Assembly (NCBI RefSeq): GCF_001513955.1
Contig: NZ_KQ948145.1
Location: 214,212 to 278,211 of the forward strand
Length of the DNA: 64,000 nucleotides
Origin: Streptomyces pseudovenezuelae
GTDB taxonomy: Bacteria > Actinomycetota > Actinomycetes > Streptomycetales > Streptomycetaceae
Reading direction: 5' to 3'
Made by a program: the position numbers and the translations under genes. Below are positions 43,737-52,719 of this stretch, in pieces. Below the pieces are notes generated by a model that saw only the letters and a list, made by a program, of their open reading frames with translations, did no database searches and was not told where the DNA came from. Numbering within the stretch: the stretch's first letter is position 1; each line of letters opens with the position of its first letter.

Positions 43737-46418
43737 ATGAAGCCACAGGGTGTGCACCCGGAGGACGCCGAGAGCACCTCTGACGCTTCGTCGCGCCCCG
43801 ACACCGCCGACGCCGAAGAAGTGCACGTCGACGCGGTCGAGAGCGACGAACCACTGCTCCCCGCGCGCGTGCACCGGCCCTCCGATCTGATGCGGCTGCT
43901 GGTCGGCGTGCTGGCCCTCGTGGTGCTGCTCGCGATCGCCGCGTTCGCGCACGGCACCACCTCGGGACTCGAACAGGACATCAACAAGGGCACCGGGCAG
44001 GCGCCCGACCTGCTCATCAGGATCGCCGGCCTCGCCTCCAGCATCGCGATCCTCCTGGTCCCGGTCGCGTTCGCGATCGAACGCCTGATCAAGCGCGACG
44101 GACTGCGGATCGCCGACGGTGTGCTCGCCGCGGTCCTCGCCCACGGTGTGACGCTCGCCACCGACCTGTGGGTGGCCAAGGGCGCCCCCGGCTCCATTCA
44201 GGAAGCGCTTACCCAGCCCTCCCCCGGCGACATCCACGCCCTCACCGACCCGGTGCACGGCTATCTGGCGCCCGTCATCGCCTATATGACGGCCGTCGGC
44301 ATGTCCCGCAGGCCGCGCTGGCGGGCGGTGCTGTGGATCGTGCTGATGCTCGACGCGTTCTCGATGCTCGTCACCGGCTACACCACCCCGTTCTCGATCA
44401 TCCTGACGGTGCTGATCGGCTGGACCGTCGCCTACGGGACGCTGTACGCGGTCGGCTCGCCCAATGTCCGGCCCACCGGGCGGACGCTGATCGCGGGTCT
44501 CAGGACCGTCGGCTTCCATCCGGTCAGCGCGGCCCGCGAAGAGGCCTCGGAGACCGCGGAGAACGGCGACCGCGGCAGGCGCTACTTCGTCACCCTGGAG
44601 GACGGCCCGCCGCTGGACGTGACGGTGGTCGACCGGGAGCAGCAGGCGCAGGGCTTCTTCTACCGCGTGTGGCGCAACCTCACCCTGCGCGGCTTCGCCA
44701 CCCGCAGCAGCCTCCAGTCGCTCAGACAGGCCCTGGAGCAGGAGGCGCTGCTCGCCTACGCGGCGATCGCGGCCGGCGCCAACGCGCCCAAGCTGATCGC
44801 CACCTCCGAACTCGGTCCCGACGCCGTGATGCTCGTCTACGAGCACACCGGCGGGCGCACGCTCGAATCGCTGGCCGAGGACGAGATCACCGACGAGCTG
44901 CTGCGCAACACCTGGCGCCAGGTGCAGGCGCTGCAGTCGCGGCGCATCGCGCACCGCAGGCTCGCGGGTGACGCGATCTTGGTGGATCGTTCCGGCGCGG
45001 TGATCCTCACCGATCTGCGCGGCGGCGAGATCGCGGCCAGCACCCTGCTGCTGCGCATGGACGTCGCCCAGCTGGTGACGACCCTGGGGCTGCTCGCCGG
45101 CGCGGAACGCGCGGTGGCCTCGGCGGTCAGCATCCTCGGTCCCGACACCGTGGCCGACTGTCTGCCGATGCTCCAGCCGATCGCGCTGACGCGCTCCACG
45201 CGCGCGACGCTGCGCCGGCTGGCCCGGGAGCGCGCCCAGCGTGAGCGCGACGCCGTCCTGGAGGCGTCCCAGCAGGCCAAGCAGGCCCGGCTGGAGGAAG
45301 CGACGGAGGACACCAGGCCCGTACTCGAAAAGCCCGACAAGAAGACCGTCAAGGCGGAGGCGCGGGCGGAGAAGCGGGCCATCGACGAGGCCATCGAAGA
45401 GGCGCGCGAGGAGGACCTGCTGACGCAGATCCGCCATCAGGTGCTGCTGATCAGACCGCAGGCGCCGGTCGAGCCGGCCCGCCTGGAGCGGGTGAAGCCG
45501 CGCACGCTGATCAGCTTCATCGCGGGTGCCATCGGTGCGTACTTCCTGCTGACACAGCTCACGCACATCGAGTTCGGCCCCCTCGTCGCCAACGCCGAGT
45601 GGGGCTGGGTCGCCGCCGCCGTGCTGTTCTCGGCGTGCAGCTACTTCGCCGCCGCCATGGCGCTGCTGGGCTTCGTGCCCGAGCGGGTGGGATTCCTGCG
45701 GACGGTGGCGGCCCAGGTGGCCGGTTCGTTCGTCAAGATCGTCGCACCGGCCGCGGTCGGCGGAGTGGCGCTCAACACACGCTTCCTGCAACGCCAGGGG
45801 GTGCGGCCGGGGCTCGCGGTGGCCAGTGTCGGCGCCTCGCAGCTGTTCGGGCTCGGCTGCCACATCCTGATGCTGCTGTCCTTCGGCTACCTGACCGGCA
45901 CCGAGAAGACGCCGTCGCTGTCGCCCTCTCGAACCGTCATCGCGGGCCTGCTGACGGTGGCGGTGCTCGTGCTCGTGGTCACCTCGGTGCCGTTCCTCAG
46001 GAAGTTCGTCGTCACGCGCGTGAGGTCGCTGTTCGCGGGTGTCGTGCCGCGCATGCTGGACGTGCTCCAGCGGCCGCAGAAGCTGATCACCGGCATCGGC
46101 GGCATGCTGCTGCTGACGGCCTGCTTCGTGATGTGCCTGGACGCCTCCATCCGCGCCTTCGGCAGCGAGGGCACCTCGCTCAGCATCGCCAGCGTCGCCG
46201 TCGTCTTCCTCGCCGGCAACGCGCTCGGCTCGGCGGCGCCGACTCCGGGCGGTGTGGGCGCCGTGGAGGCCACCTTGACGGTCGGTCTGATCGCCGTGGG
46301 GCTCCCCAAGGAGGTCGCCGCCCCGGCCGTTCTGCTGTTCCGACTGCTGACGCTGTGGCTGCCGGTGCTGCCGGGCTGGCTGGCCTTCAACCAGCTGTCC
46401 CGGAAGGGCGCCCTGTAG
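43737..46418 (+). CDS. pseudokinase-like / LPG synthase transmembrane fusion protein
   Basis: An 893-residue membrane protein. An acidic cytoplasmic N-terminus (about 60 residues) leads to roughly six helices (65-250). Residues about 290-500 resemble an aminoglycoside/Ser-Thr kinase-type fold (VMLVYEHTGGRTLESL, AHRRLAGDAILVDRSGAVILTDLRGGE). The HRD Asp is replaced by Arg, so it may be a pseudokinase. A charged coiled region (505-590) follows. The C-terminal 280 residues are the lysylphosphatidylglycerol synthase TM region (UPF0104), with APTPGGVGAVEATLT near the end. The catalytic GNAT domain of MprF is absent. A flippase or lipid-transfer role is plausible but unproven. Confidence 0.87.
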   Translation: MKPQGVHPEDAESTSDASSRPDTADAEEVHVDAVESDEPLLPARVHRPSDLMRLLVGVLALVVLLAIAAFAHGTTSGLEQDINKGTGQAPDLLIRIAGLASSIAILLVPVAFAIERLIKRDGLRIADGVLAAVLAHGVTLATDLWVAKGAPGSIQEALTQPSPGDIHALTDPVHGYLAPVIAYMTAVGMSRRPRWRAVLWIVLMLDAFSMLVTGYTTPFSIILTVLIGWTVAYGTLYAVGSPNVRPTGRTLIAGLRTVGFHPVSAAREEASETAENGDRGRRYFVTLEDGPPLDVTVVDREQQAQGFFYRVWRNLTLRGFATRSSLQSLRQALEQEALLAYAAIAAGANAPKLIATSELGPDAVMLVYEHTGGRTLESLAEDEITDELLRNTWRQVQALQSRRIAHRRLAGDAILVDRSGAVILTDLRGGEIAASTLLLRMDVAQLVTTLGLLAGAERAVASAVSILGPDTVADCLPMLQPIALTRSTRATLRRLARERAQRERDAVLEASQQAKQARLEEATEDTRPVLEKPDKKTVKAEARAEKRAIDEAIEEAREEDLLTQIRHQVLLIRPQAPVEPARLERVKPRTLISFIAGAIGAYFLLTQLTHIEFGPLVANAEWGWVAAAVLFSACSYFAAAMALLGFVPERVGFLRTVAAQVAGSFVKIVAPAAVGGVALNTRFLQRQGVRPGLAVASVGASQLFGLGCHILMLLSFGYLTGTEKTPSLSPSRTVIAGLLTVAVLVLVVTSVPFLRKFVVTRVRSLFAGVVPRMLDVLQRPQKLITGIGGMLLLTACFVMCLDASIRAFGSEGTSLSIASVAVVFLAGNALGSAAPTPGGVGAVEATLTVGLIAVGLPKEVAAPAVLLFRLLTLWLPVLPGWLAFNQLSRKGAL

Positions 46419-46500
46419 TCCCTGCCGCCCCGTCCGAGGCAGGTACCTCTTACGGCTCGCGCCCCGAGCATCCCCGCGCGCGCGAGCGCAGGATGGTTGC

Positions 46501-48042
46501 ATGCCGACCCCCTCTCGACTGCGTGTCGCCGCCCTCACCGCCACCGCCCTTCTGCTGGCTTGCGCGCTGGCGGGCTGCGCCGACTCCCAGGAAGAGGACC
46601 TCTCGGCCCAGAAGCTGAGCTGGAAGGACTGCCCGGCCCCCTCCCCGGCCGAGGGCGGCGGAGACGCCCCCTCGCCGCTTCCCGGCGGCGAGGAATGGCA
46701 GTGCGCCACCCTCAAGGCCCCGCTCGACTGGGCGAAGCCCAAGGGCGACACGATCGGCATCGCGCTGATCCGGGCCAGGACCAGTGGCCCGGAGAACAGA
46801 CGCATCGGCTCGCTCGTCTTCAACTTCGGCGGCCCCGGCGGCTCGGGCGTCAGCACGCTGCCCGCCTTCGGCTCGGACTACGCGAAACTGCGCACCCGCT
46901 ACGACCTGGTGAGCTTCGATCCACGCGGGGTCGGCCGCAGCGCCCCGGTGGAGTGCCTGAACGACCTCCAGCTCGACGTGTACTTCGAGCAGGACGGGAC
47001 CCCCGACGACTCGGCCGAACGCGCCAAGCTGCTGGACAACACCAAGGAGTTCAACGCGGCCTGCGAGGAGAACTCCCAGAAGATGCTGCCGCATGTGCGC
47101 ACGACCGACGCCGCCCGCGACATGGACCTGATGCGTCAGGTCCTCGGCGACGACAAGCTGCACTACTTCGGCATCTCGTACGGCACCGAACTCGGCGGCG
47201 TCTACGCCCACCTGTTCCCGAAGCATGTGGGGCGCGCGGTCTTCGACGGGGTCGTCGACCCGACGCAGAACAGCGAGCAGGGCTCGCTCGGACAGGCCCG
47301 GGGCTTCCAGCTCGCGCTCGACAACTTCGCCGAGGACTGCACTTCGCAGCCCACGGACTGCCCCGTCGGCGACACCGCGCAGGACGTCAAGGACCGCATC
47401 GCGAAACTCCTGGCCGACCTCGACAGGAAGCCGATCCCCGGCATCGGGCAGCGGGTGCTGACCCAGACCGCCGCGACCAACGGCATCGCGCAGGCCCTGT
47501 ACTCCAAGGACTTCTGGGAGTACCTGACCGAGGGCCTGGAACAGGCGTACGACGGTGACGGGAGGGTCCTGATGGTGCTGTCCGACTCGATGAACGGGCG
47601 CAGCGAGAACGGCGAGTACAGCAACATCACCGCGGCCAACATCTCCATCAACTGCGCCGACGACAAGCCCCGGTACACCACGGCCGCGGTCGAGCGGAGG
47701 CTGCCCGAGTTCCGTGCCGCGTCGCCGCTGTTCGGTGACTTCCTGGCCTGGTCGCTGCTGACCTGCACCGACTGGGCCGTGGCGGGCGCCGCCGACCATC
47801 CCGACGTGAGCGCCGCCGGATCGGCACCGATCCTGGTCGTGGGCAACACCGGGGACCCCGCGACCCCGTACGAGGGCGCCCGGAAGATGGTGGAGGCGCT
47901 CGGTCGGGGTGTCGGCGTCGAGCTGACGTACAAGGGGCAGGGGCACGGGGCCTACGACAGCAAGAACAAGTGTGTCCAGGACGCGGTGAACGGCTATCTC
48001 CTCACCGGGAAGGTGCCGGCGGCCGGGACCGTCTGCTCGTAG
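46501..48042 (+). CDS. secreted alpha/beta hydrolase, TAP-like peptidase lipoprotein (copy 1)
   Basis: A 513-residue S33/tripeptidyl-aminopeptidase-type hydrolase. The signal peptide ends in LLACALAGCADS with a lipobox Cys. The oxyanion region FGGPGGSG, nucleophile GISYGTE, Asp in VVGNTGDPATPY and His in GQGHGAYD form a full triad. The C-terminal TAP domain is present. Streptomyces has many such secreted aminopeptidases that trim tripeptides. It is followed after 137 bases by a paralogue with a nearly identical core. Confidence 0.92.
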   Translation: MPTPSRLRVAALTATALLLACALAGCADSQEEDLSAQKLSWKDCPAPSPAEGGGDAPSPLPGGEEWQCATLKAPLDWAKPKGDTIGIALIRARTSGPENRRIGSLVFNFGGPGGSGVSTLPAFGSDYAKLRTRYDLVSFDPRGVGRSAPVECLNDLQLDVYFEQDGTPDDSAERAKLLDNTKEFNAACEENSQKMLPHVRTTDAARDMDLMRQVLGDDKLHYFGISYGTELGGVYAHLFPKHVGRAVFDGVVDPTQNSEQGSLGQARGFQLALDNFAEDCTSQPTDCPVGDTAQDVKDRIAKLLADLDRKPIPGIGQRVLTQTAATNGIAQALYSKDFWEYLTEGLEQAYDGDGRVLMVLSDSMNGRSENGEYSNITAANISINCADDKPRYTTAAVERRLPEFRAASPLFGDFLAWSLLTCTDWAVAGAADHPDVSAAGSAPILVVGNTGDPATPYEGARKMVEALGRGVGVELTYKGQGHGAYDSKNKCVQDAVNGYLLTGKVPAAGTVCS

Positions 48043-48084
48043 CACCCGACCGCCACGGACTCCGCGAAACTGCTGGTCAAAGGG

Positions 48085-48093
48085 TTATCCACA
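48085..48093 (+). promoter_or_regulatory. isolated DnaA-box match (TTATCCACA)
   Basis: TTATCCACA equals the classical bacterial DnaA box, between the two TAP-like genes. It is a single copy. Confidence 0.4.
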
Positions 48094-48179
48094 GGCTCGG
48101 ACGGGTGTCTCGTGATCGGCCTACCATGGCCGGACCGGCGTTCGTGGATCGGCACGGACGGCTTGGGAGGGGGACTGTG

Positions 48180-49727
48180 ATGGGGCGTTTCGTACGGTGG
48201 GCGGCCGTGACCGCCGCGGCCGCGCTGCTGGCGGCCGGCTGCAGCGGTGGTTCGTCCGGAGGCGGTGCGGGGGACGAGCGATCGGGCAGCGCGAGGCCCA
48301 CCACGACCGGCGCGAAAGCGCTGCCCGCCGCGCTGACCTCGCAGAGACTCGACTGGGAGCGCTGCAAGGCCACCGCGGACGCCTCCGCGCCCGGCAGGGA
48401 CTGGCAGTGCGCGACGCTGAAGGTGCCGCTCGACTGGTCGAAGCCGGACGGAGAGACGATCGACCTCGCGCTGATCCGCTCCAAGGCCCGCGGCGGCGAG
48501 CGCATCGGCTCGCTGCTGTTCGACTTCGGCGGCCCCGGCGCGTCGGGCGTCGCCGGAATGCCCGGGTACGCCGCCACCGTCTCCCTGTTGCGCGAGCGGT
48601 ACGACCTGGTGAGCTGGGACCCGCGCGGGGTCGGCGCCAGCGAGGGCGTCCGCTGCCGCAGTGACAGGCAGACGCAGGCGGCCGAGGCGGTGGACCCCAC
48701 CCCGGACACCCCGGCCGAGGAGCGGGCGTACCTGCGGGACGCCACCGACTTCGCCCGGGGCTGCGCGAAGGACGCGGGGGCGCTGCTGGCACACGTCTCG
48801 ACCACCGACACCGCGCGGGACATGGACCTGATGCGCCAGGTCCTCGGCGACGACAGGCTGCACTACTTCGGCATCTCGTACGGCACCGAACTCGGCGGCG
48901 TCTACGCCCACCTGTTCCCGGAGCACGTGGGGCGGCTGGTGCTCGACGCGGTCGTCGACCCGAGCGCCGACATGGTGGCCCACCGCGAGAACCAGGCCCG
49001 GGGCTTCCAGCACGCGCTCGACAACTACCTCGCGTCCACCGGTCAGGACCCCGAGCGGGGCACCCGGAAGATCGCGGACCTGCTGGACCGGATCGACGCG
49101 GAGCCGCTGGACACCTATTCCGGGCGGAAGCTGACCCAGGTCCTCGCGTTCACCGGCATCGTCTGGCCGTTGTACCGCCAGGACAGCTGGCCTTCCCTGA
49201 CCAGCGCTCTCGACACGGCCGAGGAGGGGGACGGCTCCGAACTGCTGGCGCTCGCCGACGGCTACAACGACCGTGACCCCTCGGGCCGCTACGGCCTGCT
49301 CCCGCAGGCCCAACGGGTCATATCGTGCTTGGACGACAAGCAGCGGCCCACCCTCACGGAGGCGAAGAGGCTGCTGCCCGAGTTCGAGAGGATCTCCCCC
49401 GTGTTCGGCCCCTTCCTCGGCTGGGACGCGGCCGGCTGGTGCCACGACTGGCCGGTGCCCGGGCAGTACCAGACCCCGGAGGTGAGCGCGCCCGGCGCGG
49501 CACCGGTGCTGGTGATCGGCAACACGGGCGACCCGGCGACACCGTACGAGGGTGCCCGGAGGATGGCGGACGAGTTGGGCAAAGGAGTCGGTGTGGAGCT
49601 CACCTGGAAGGGCGAGGGACACGGGGCGTACGGGAACGGGAGCGACTGCGTGGACTCCACGGTGAACGCGTATCTGCTGAAGGGCACGGTGCCGAAGGAC
49701 GGCAAGGTCTGCGCCCTGCGTGGGTAG
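48180..49727 (+). CDS. secreted alpha/beta hydrolase, TAP-like peptidase lipoprotein (copy 2)
   Basis: A 515-residue paralogue of the upstream gene. The signal sequence ends in LLAAGCSGG, a clear lipobox. FGGPGASG, GISYGTELGG, VIGNTGDPATPY and GEGHGAY complete the catalytic triad. The start is ATG at 48180 with GGGAGGGGG upstream. About 110 bp around the nucleophile motif are nearly identical to copy 1, while flanks are diverged. It ends in a terminator before convergent moeZ. Confidence 0.92.
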   Translation: MGRFVRWAAVTAAAALLAAGCSGGSSGGGAGDERSGSARPTTTGAKALPAALTSQRLDWERCKATADASAPGRDWQCATLKVPLDWSKPDGETIDLALIRSKARGGERIGSLLFDFGGPGASGVAGMPGYAATVSLLRERYDLVSWDPRGVGASEGVRCRSDRQTQAAEAVDPTPDTPAEERAYLRDATDFARGCAKDAGALLAHVSTTDTARDMDLMRQVLGDDRLHYFGISYGTELGGVYAHLFPEHVGRLVLDAVVDPSADMVAHRENQARGFQHALDNYLASTGQDPERGTRKIADLLDRIDAEPLDTYSGRKLTQVLAFTGIVWPLYRQDSWPSLTSALDTAEEGDGSELLALADGYNDRDPSGRYGLLPQAQRVISCLDDKQRPTLTEAKRLLPEFERISPVFGPFLGWDAAGWCHDWPVPGQYQTPEVSAPGAAPVLVIGNTGDPATPYEGARRMADELGKGVGVELTWKGEGHGAYGNGSDCVDSTVNAYLLKGTVPKDGKVCALRG

Positions 49728-49733
49728 GGGAAA

Positions 49734-49762
49734 GGGGCCCGGCACCCGTGGTGCCGAGCCCC
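49734..49762. terminator. bidirectional terminator between TAP copy 2 and moeZ
   Basis: GGGGCCCGGCACC and GGTGCCGAGCCCC pair with one mismatch around a CGT loop between convergent genes. Confidence 0.8.
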
Positions 49763-49780
49763 TCCCGGGAAGGCGTGGGC

Positions 49781-50959
49781 CTAGTAGACCGGCTTGTGCG
49801 GCTCGATCTGGTTGACCCAGCCGATCACACCGCCGCCGACGTGCACGGCGTCGGAGAAGCCCGCGGACTTCAGCACCGCGAGGACTTCCGCACTGCGGAC
49901 ACCCGTCTTGCAGTGCAGGACGATCTTCTTGTCCTGCGGGAGGCCCTCCAGGGCGGTGCCCATGAGGAACTCGTTCTTGGGGATCAGCTTGGCGCCCGGG
50001 ATGGAGACGATCTCGTACTCGTTGGTCTCGCGGACGTCGATGATCTCGATGTTCTCGCCGTCGTCGAGCCACTCCTTGAGCTGCTTGGGAGTGATCGTCG
50101 AGCCGGCGGCCGCCTCCTGGGCCTCCTCGGAGACGACGCCGCAGAAGGCCTCGTAGTCGATGAGCTCGGTGACGGTCGGGTTCTCGCCGCAGACCGCGCA
50201 GTTCGGGTCCTTGCGGACCTTGACCTGGCGGTACTGCATCTCCAGGGCGTCGTAGATCATCAGGCGGCCGACGAGGGGCTCACCGATGCCCGCGAGGAGC
50301 TTGATGGCCTCGTTGACCTGGATGGAGCCGATGGACGCGCACAGCACGCCCAACACGCCGCCCTCGGCGCAGGAGGGGACCATGCCGGGGGGCGGGGGCT
50401 CCGGGTAGAGGCAGCGGTAGCAGGGGCCGTGCTCAGACCAGAAGACGGAGGCCTGGCCGTCGAAGCGGTAGATCGAGCCCCAGACGTACGGCTTGTTGAG
50501 CAGCACGCACGCGTCGTTGACCAGGTAGCGGGTCGCGAAGTTGTCGGTGCCGTCGACGATCAGGTCGTACTGGCTGAAGATGTCCATCACGTTGTCGGCC
50601 TCAAGCCGTTCCTCGTGAAGGACCACGTTCACGTACGGGTTGATGCCGAGGACGGAGTCGCGCGCGGACTCGGCCTTGGAGCGGCCGATGTCGGCCTGGC
50701 TGTGGATGATCTGGCGCTGCAGGTTCGACTCGTCGACCTCGTCGAACTCCACGATGCCGAGCGTGCCCACGCCCGCCGCGGCCAGGTACATCAGCGCCGG
50801 CGAGCCCAGGCCGCCGGCGCCCACACAGAGCACCTTGGCGTTCTTCAGCCGCTTCTGCCCGTCCATCCCGACATCGGGGATGATCAGGTGGCGGGAGTAC
50901 CTGCGGACCTCGTCTACGGTGAGCTCGCCAGCGGGCTCGACCAGGGGTGGCAGCGACAC
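49781..50959 (-). CDS. moeZ: adenylyltransferase/sulfurtransferase MoeZ
   Basis: A 392-residue fusion of a ThiF/MoeB E1-like domain and a rhodanese domain. GAGGLGSPALMYLAAAG (about residue 47) binds ATP. DGTDNF is present, CYRCLYP and CAVCGENPT supply the zinc Cys pairs, and the rhodanese active-site loop is HCKTGVRS (Cys persulfide). It activates and sulfurates MoaD, ThiS and related sulfur carriers for molybdopterin and secondary metabolite synthesis. A SigR-type promoter lies upstream. Rv3206c is syntenic. Confidence 0.95.
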   Translation of the reverse strand: MSLPPLVEPAGELTVDEVRRYSRHLIIPDVGMDGQKRLKNAKVLCVGAGGLGSPALMYLAAAGVGTLGIVEFDEVDESNLQRQIIHSQADIGRSKAESARDSVLGINPYVNVVLHEERLEADNVMDIFSQYDLIVDGTDNFATRYLVNDACVLLNKPYVWGSIYRFDGQASVFWSEHGPCYRCLYPEPPPPGMVPSCAEGGVLGVLCASIGSIQVNEAIKLLAGIGEPLVGRLMIYDALEMQYRQVKVRKDPNCAVCGENPTVTELIDYEAFCGVVSEEAQEAAAGSTITPKQLKEWLDDGENIEIIDVRETNEYEIVSIPGAKLIPKNEFLMGTALEGLPQDKKIVLHCKTGVRSAEVLAVLKSAGFSDAVHVGGGVIGWVNQIEPHKPVY

Positions 50960-51003
50960 GGGGACTCCGTTGGTCGGTCAATCACTACGGTTGTTCTCCC
51001 CGT

Positions 51004-51029
51004 AACACTGCCATGGGCCTCTTCATTCC
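51004..51029 (-). promoter_or_regulatory. SigR-type promoter of moeZ
   Basis: On the minus strand GGAAT (51025-51029), an 18-bp spacer and GTT (51004-51006) match the SigR consensus exactly, about 45 bp before the moeZ GTG. The element overlaps the end of the spherulin-like gene. Confidence 0.8.
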
Positions 51030-51772
51030 GAGACACCCGTTCCGATCCGCGAGACGATCTCGTCCCAGTAGCCGGGCATGGTCTCCCAGGGGTCGACGCG
51101 GCCGCCGCGGTCCGTGCGGTCGGTGAACCAGATCGTGGCGGCGCCCTGCCAGCGGGCGATCCGCAGCGCCTCCTCAAGGTGCGGGCCGGGTACCCCGTGG
51201 ACGAGGTGGCAGAAGCGGTCGGGCGGGTAGTCGGCGGTCCACTCGGCCACCTGCGACCAGCGGTAGTCGCTCCAGGAGCCGGAGAAGGTGACCAACTGGT
51301 CGGCGTTCTCGGCGTAGCCGGGGTGGGGGTGGGTGCCGTGGCCGAGGACGATGTGGGCATTGTCACGGATCGCGCGGAGCGTGGTGACGGTGCGGCGGAC
51401 CTCGGGCAGCGTGGCGCGATCGGTCGGACAGTGGTCCAGGAGGAACCCGTCGACCCGGTACCAGTCGATGTAGCGCTGGGCCTCGGAGATCGTCTCGCCG
51501 TAGGCGCGGGTGCCGTGGGCGCTGTCGAGGCGACCGAGGACACGGACGCCCGCGTTGCGCAGCCGGCCGGCCGCTTCGAGGCAGTGCGGGTCGGGGCGGG
51601 CCCCGGGGCCGTCGGCGACGTCGAGGACAGCCCAGTGCAGGGGGGTGCCGGGGCGGGCGAGTTCGGCCCACTCTGCGGGGGCGACCAGGGGGTGGGCGTA
51701 GCCGGGGACCCCGAGGCCGGTGCGCAGTTCGGTGCTCGACGTGCTGGTCTTCGTGCTGGTCAGATGCGGCAT
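51023..51772 (-). CDS. spherulin-4/GH135-like protein (Sph3-type glycoside hydrolase family)
   Basis: A 249-residue protein of the spherulation-specific family 4. TIM-barrel-like motifs: VPGYAHP near residue 22, HWAVLDVADGPGARPDP, VLGRLDSAHGTRA, DGFLLDHCPTD and HLVHGVPGPHLEEA. GH135 Sph3 of Aspergillus hydrolyses galactosaminogalactan. No signal peptide is visible here, so it may act in the cytoplasm or be exported by another route. It overlaps the epimerase gene by 13 bases, which argues for a common pathway. Confidence 0.83.
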   Translation of the reverse strand: MPHLTSTKTSTSSTELRTGLGVPGYAHPLVAPAEWAELARPGTPLHWAVLDVADGPGARPDPHCLEAAGRLRNAGVRVLGRLDSAHGTRAYGETISEAQRYIDWYRVDGFLLDHCPTDRATLPEVRRTVTTLRAIRDNAHIVLGHGTHPHPGYAENADQLVTFSGSWSDYRWSQVAEWTADYPPDRFCHLVHGVPGPHLEEALRIARWQGAATIWFTDRTDRGGRVDPWETMPGYWDEIVSRIGTGVSE

Positions 51773-52719
51773 GCCGCCTCCATCCAGATGTCGGCGAGGG
51801 ACTCTTCGAGGTTGATGCGGGGACGCCAGCCGAGCCGGTCGCGCGCGGTGCGCACATCGGCCTGCTGCCAGCTGCCGCAGCCGTCGGGGTACGGGTACGC
51901 GACGGGTGCCGCGTGGTCGGGCTCCGGGCGGGGGTGGCCGATGGTCGCCCTCAGCGGGCCGGGAGGGCCGTCGAGTTCATGGAGGGCGCCGCCGTATCCG
52001 GCGACCCGGGCCAGGACGGCGGCGGCGTCGCGGAGGCGGACGGCGCGGCCCGAGCCGATGTTGATGACGCCCTGTGCGGCGGAGAGCGAGGCCGCGTGGA
52101 CGGCGCGGGCCACGTCGCGGACGTCGACGAAGTCGCGCTGGGCCCCGAGGCCGCCGAGCTTCAGTTCGCCGTCGCCGGACTGCATGGCGCGGCGCATGGC
52201 CTCGGCGAGACGGCCGAGCGGGGAGCCCGCGGGGGTGCCGGGGCCGGCCGGTGAGAAGACACGCAGGACGACCGCGTCCAGGCCGGAGCCGAGGACCAGT
52301 TCGGTGGCAGCGAGCTTGCTGACGCCGTACGGGCCGCCGGGGCGGGGGACGGCGTCCTCGGCGGTGGAGGAGCCCGGCTGGCTGGGGCCGTACTCGGCAC
52401 CGCAGCCGATCTGCACCAGACGGGCTCCGCAGCCGCTGCGGCGCAGGGCCTCGCAGACGGTGGCGACGGCGACCGTGTTGTGGCGGGTGAGTTCGCGGGC
52501 TCCGCCGCGGGTGGCGCCGGCGCAGTTGACGACGACGCCCGGGTGGACCGCGTCGAGGAAGCGGGTGAGGGCGCCGGGGCTGCCGGACGCGAGGTCGAAG
52601 CGGACGTCGGCGTCGTCACCGCGGCCGAGGGCGGTGAGCTGGACGGCGGGGTCGGCGAGCAGGCGGTCGGCGACGAAGCGGCCGAGGTAGCCGTTGGCTC
52701 CGATCAGCAGGACTCTCAT
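51760..52719 (-). CDS. NAD-dependent nucleotide-sugar epimerase-like SDR
   Basis: A 319-residue extended SDR. The Rossmann motif GANGYLGRFV begins at residue 7. The catalytic YGVSK motif (YxxxK) and IGCGAEYGPS (Ser/Thr region) are present. RDFVDVRDVARAVHAAS and NIGSGRAVRLRD are typical of GalE/WbpP-type epimerases. Its substrate would be a UDP- or dTDP-sugar. ATG at 52719 has GGGAGCAG upstream; the longer frame is low-complexity. It overlaps the spherulin-4-like gene. Confidence 0.87.
   Translation of the reverse strand: MRVLLIGANGYLGRFVADRLLADPAVQLTALGRGDDADVRFDLASGSPGALTRFLDAVHPGVVVNCAGATRGGARELTRHNTVAVATVCEALRRSGCGARLVQIGCGAEYGPSQPGSSTAEDAVPRPGGPYGVSKLAATELVLGSGLDAVVLRVFSPAGPGTPAGSPLGRLAEAMRRAMQSGDGELKLGGLGAQRDFVDVRDVARAVHAASLSAAQGVINIGSGRAVRLRDAAAVLARVAGYGGALHELDGPPGPLRATIGHPRPEPDHAAPVAYPYPDGCGSWQQADVRTARDRLGWRPRINLEESLADIWMEAACRI

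Noticed and set aside
43164..46856. Open frame of 1230 codons on the minus strand opposite the kinase/LPG gene
   Set aside because: Frame shadow of high-GC coding DNA; only the final part (from 43550 down) is the genuine ATL gene. The rest has no domain or codon pattern.
26081..48093. DnaA boxes as evidence for a replication origin
   Set aside because: Only three isolated matches over 22 kb, with no dnaA/dnaN and no cluster.
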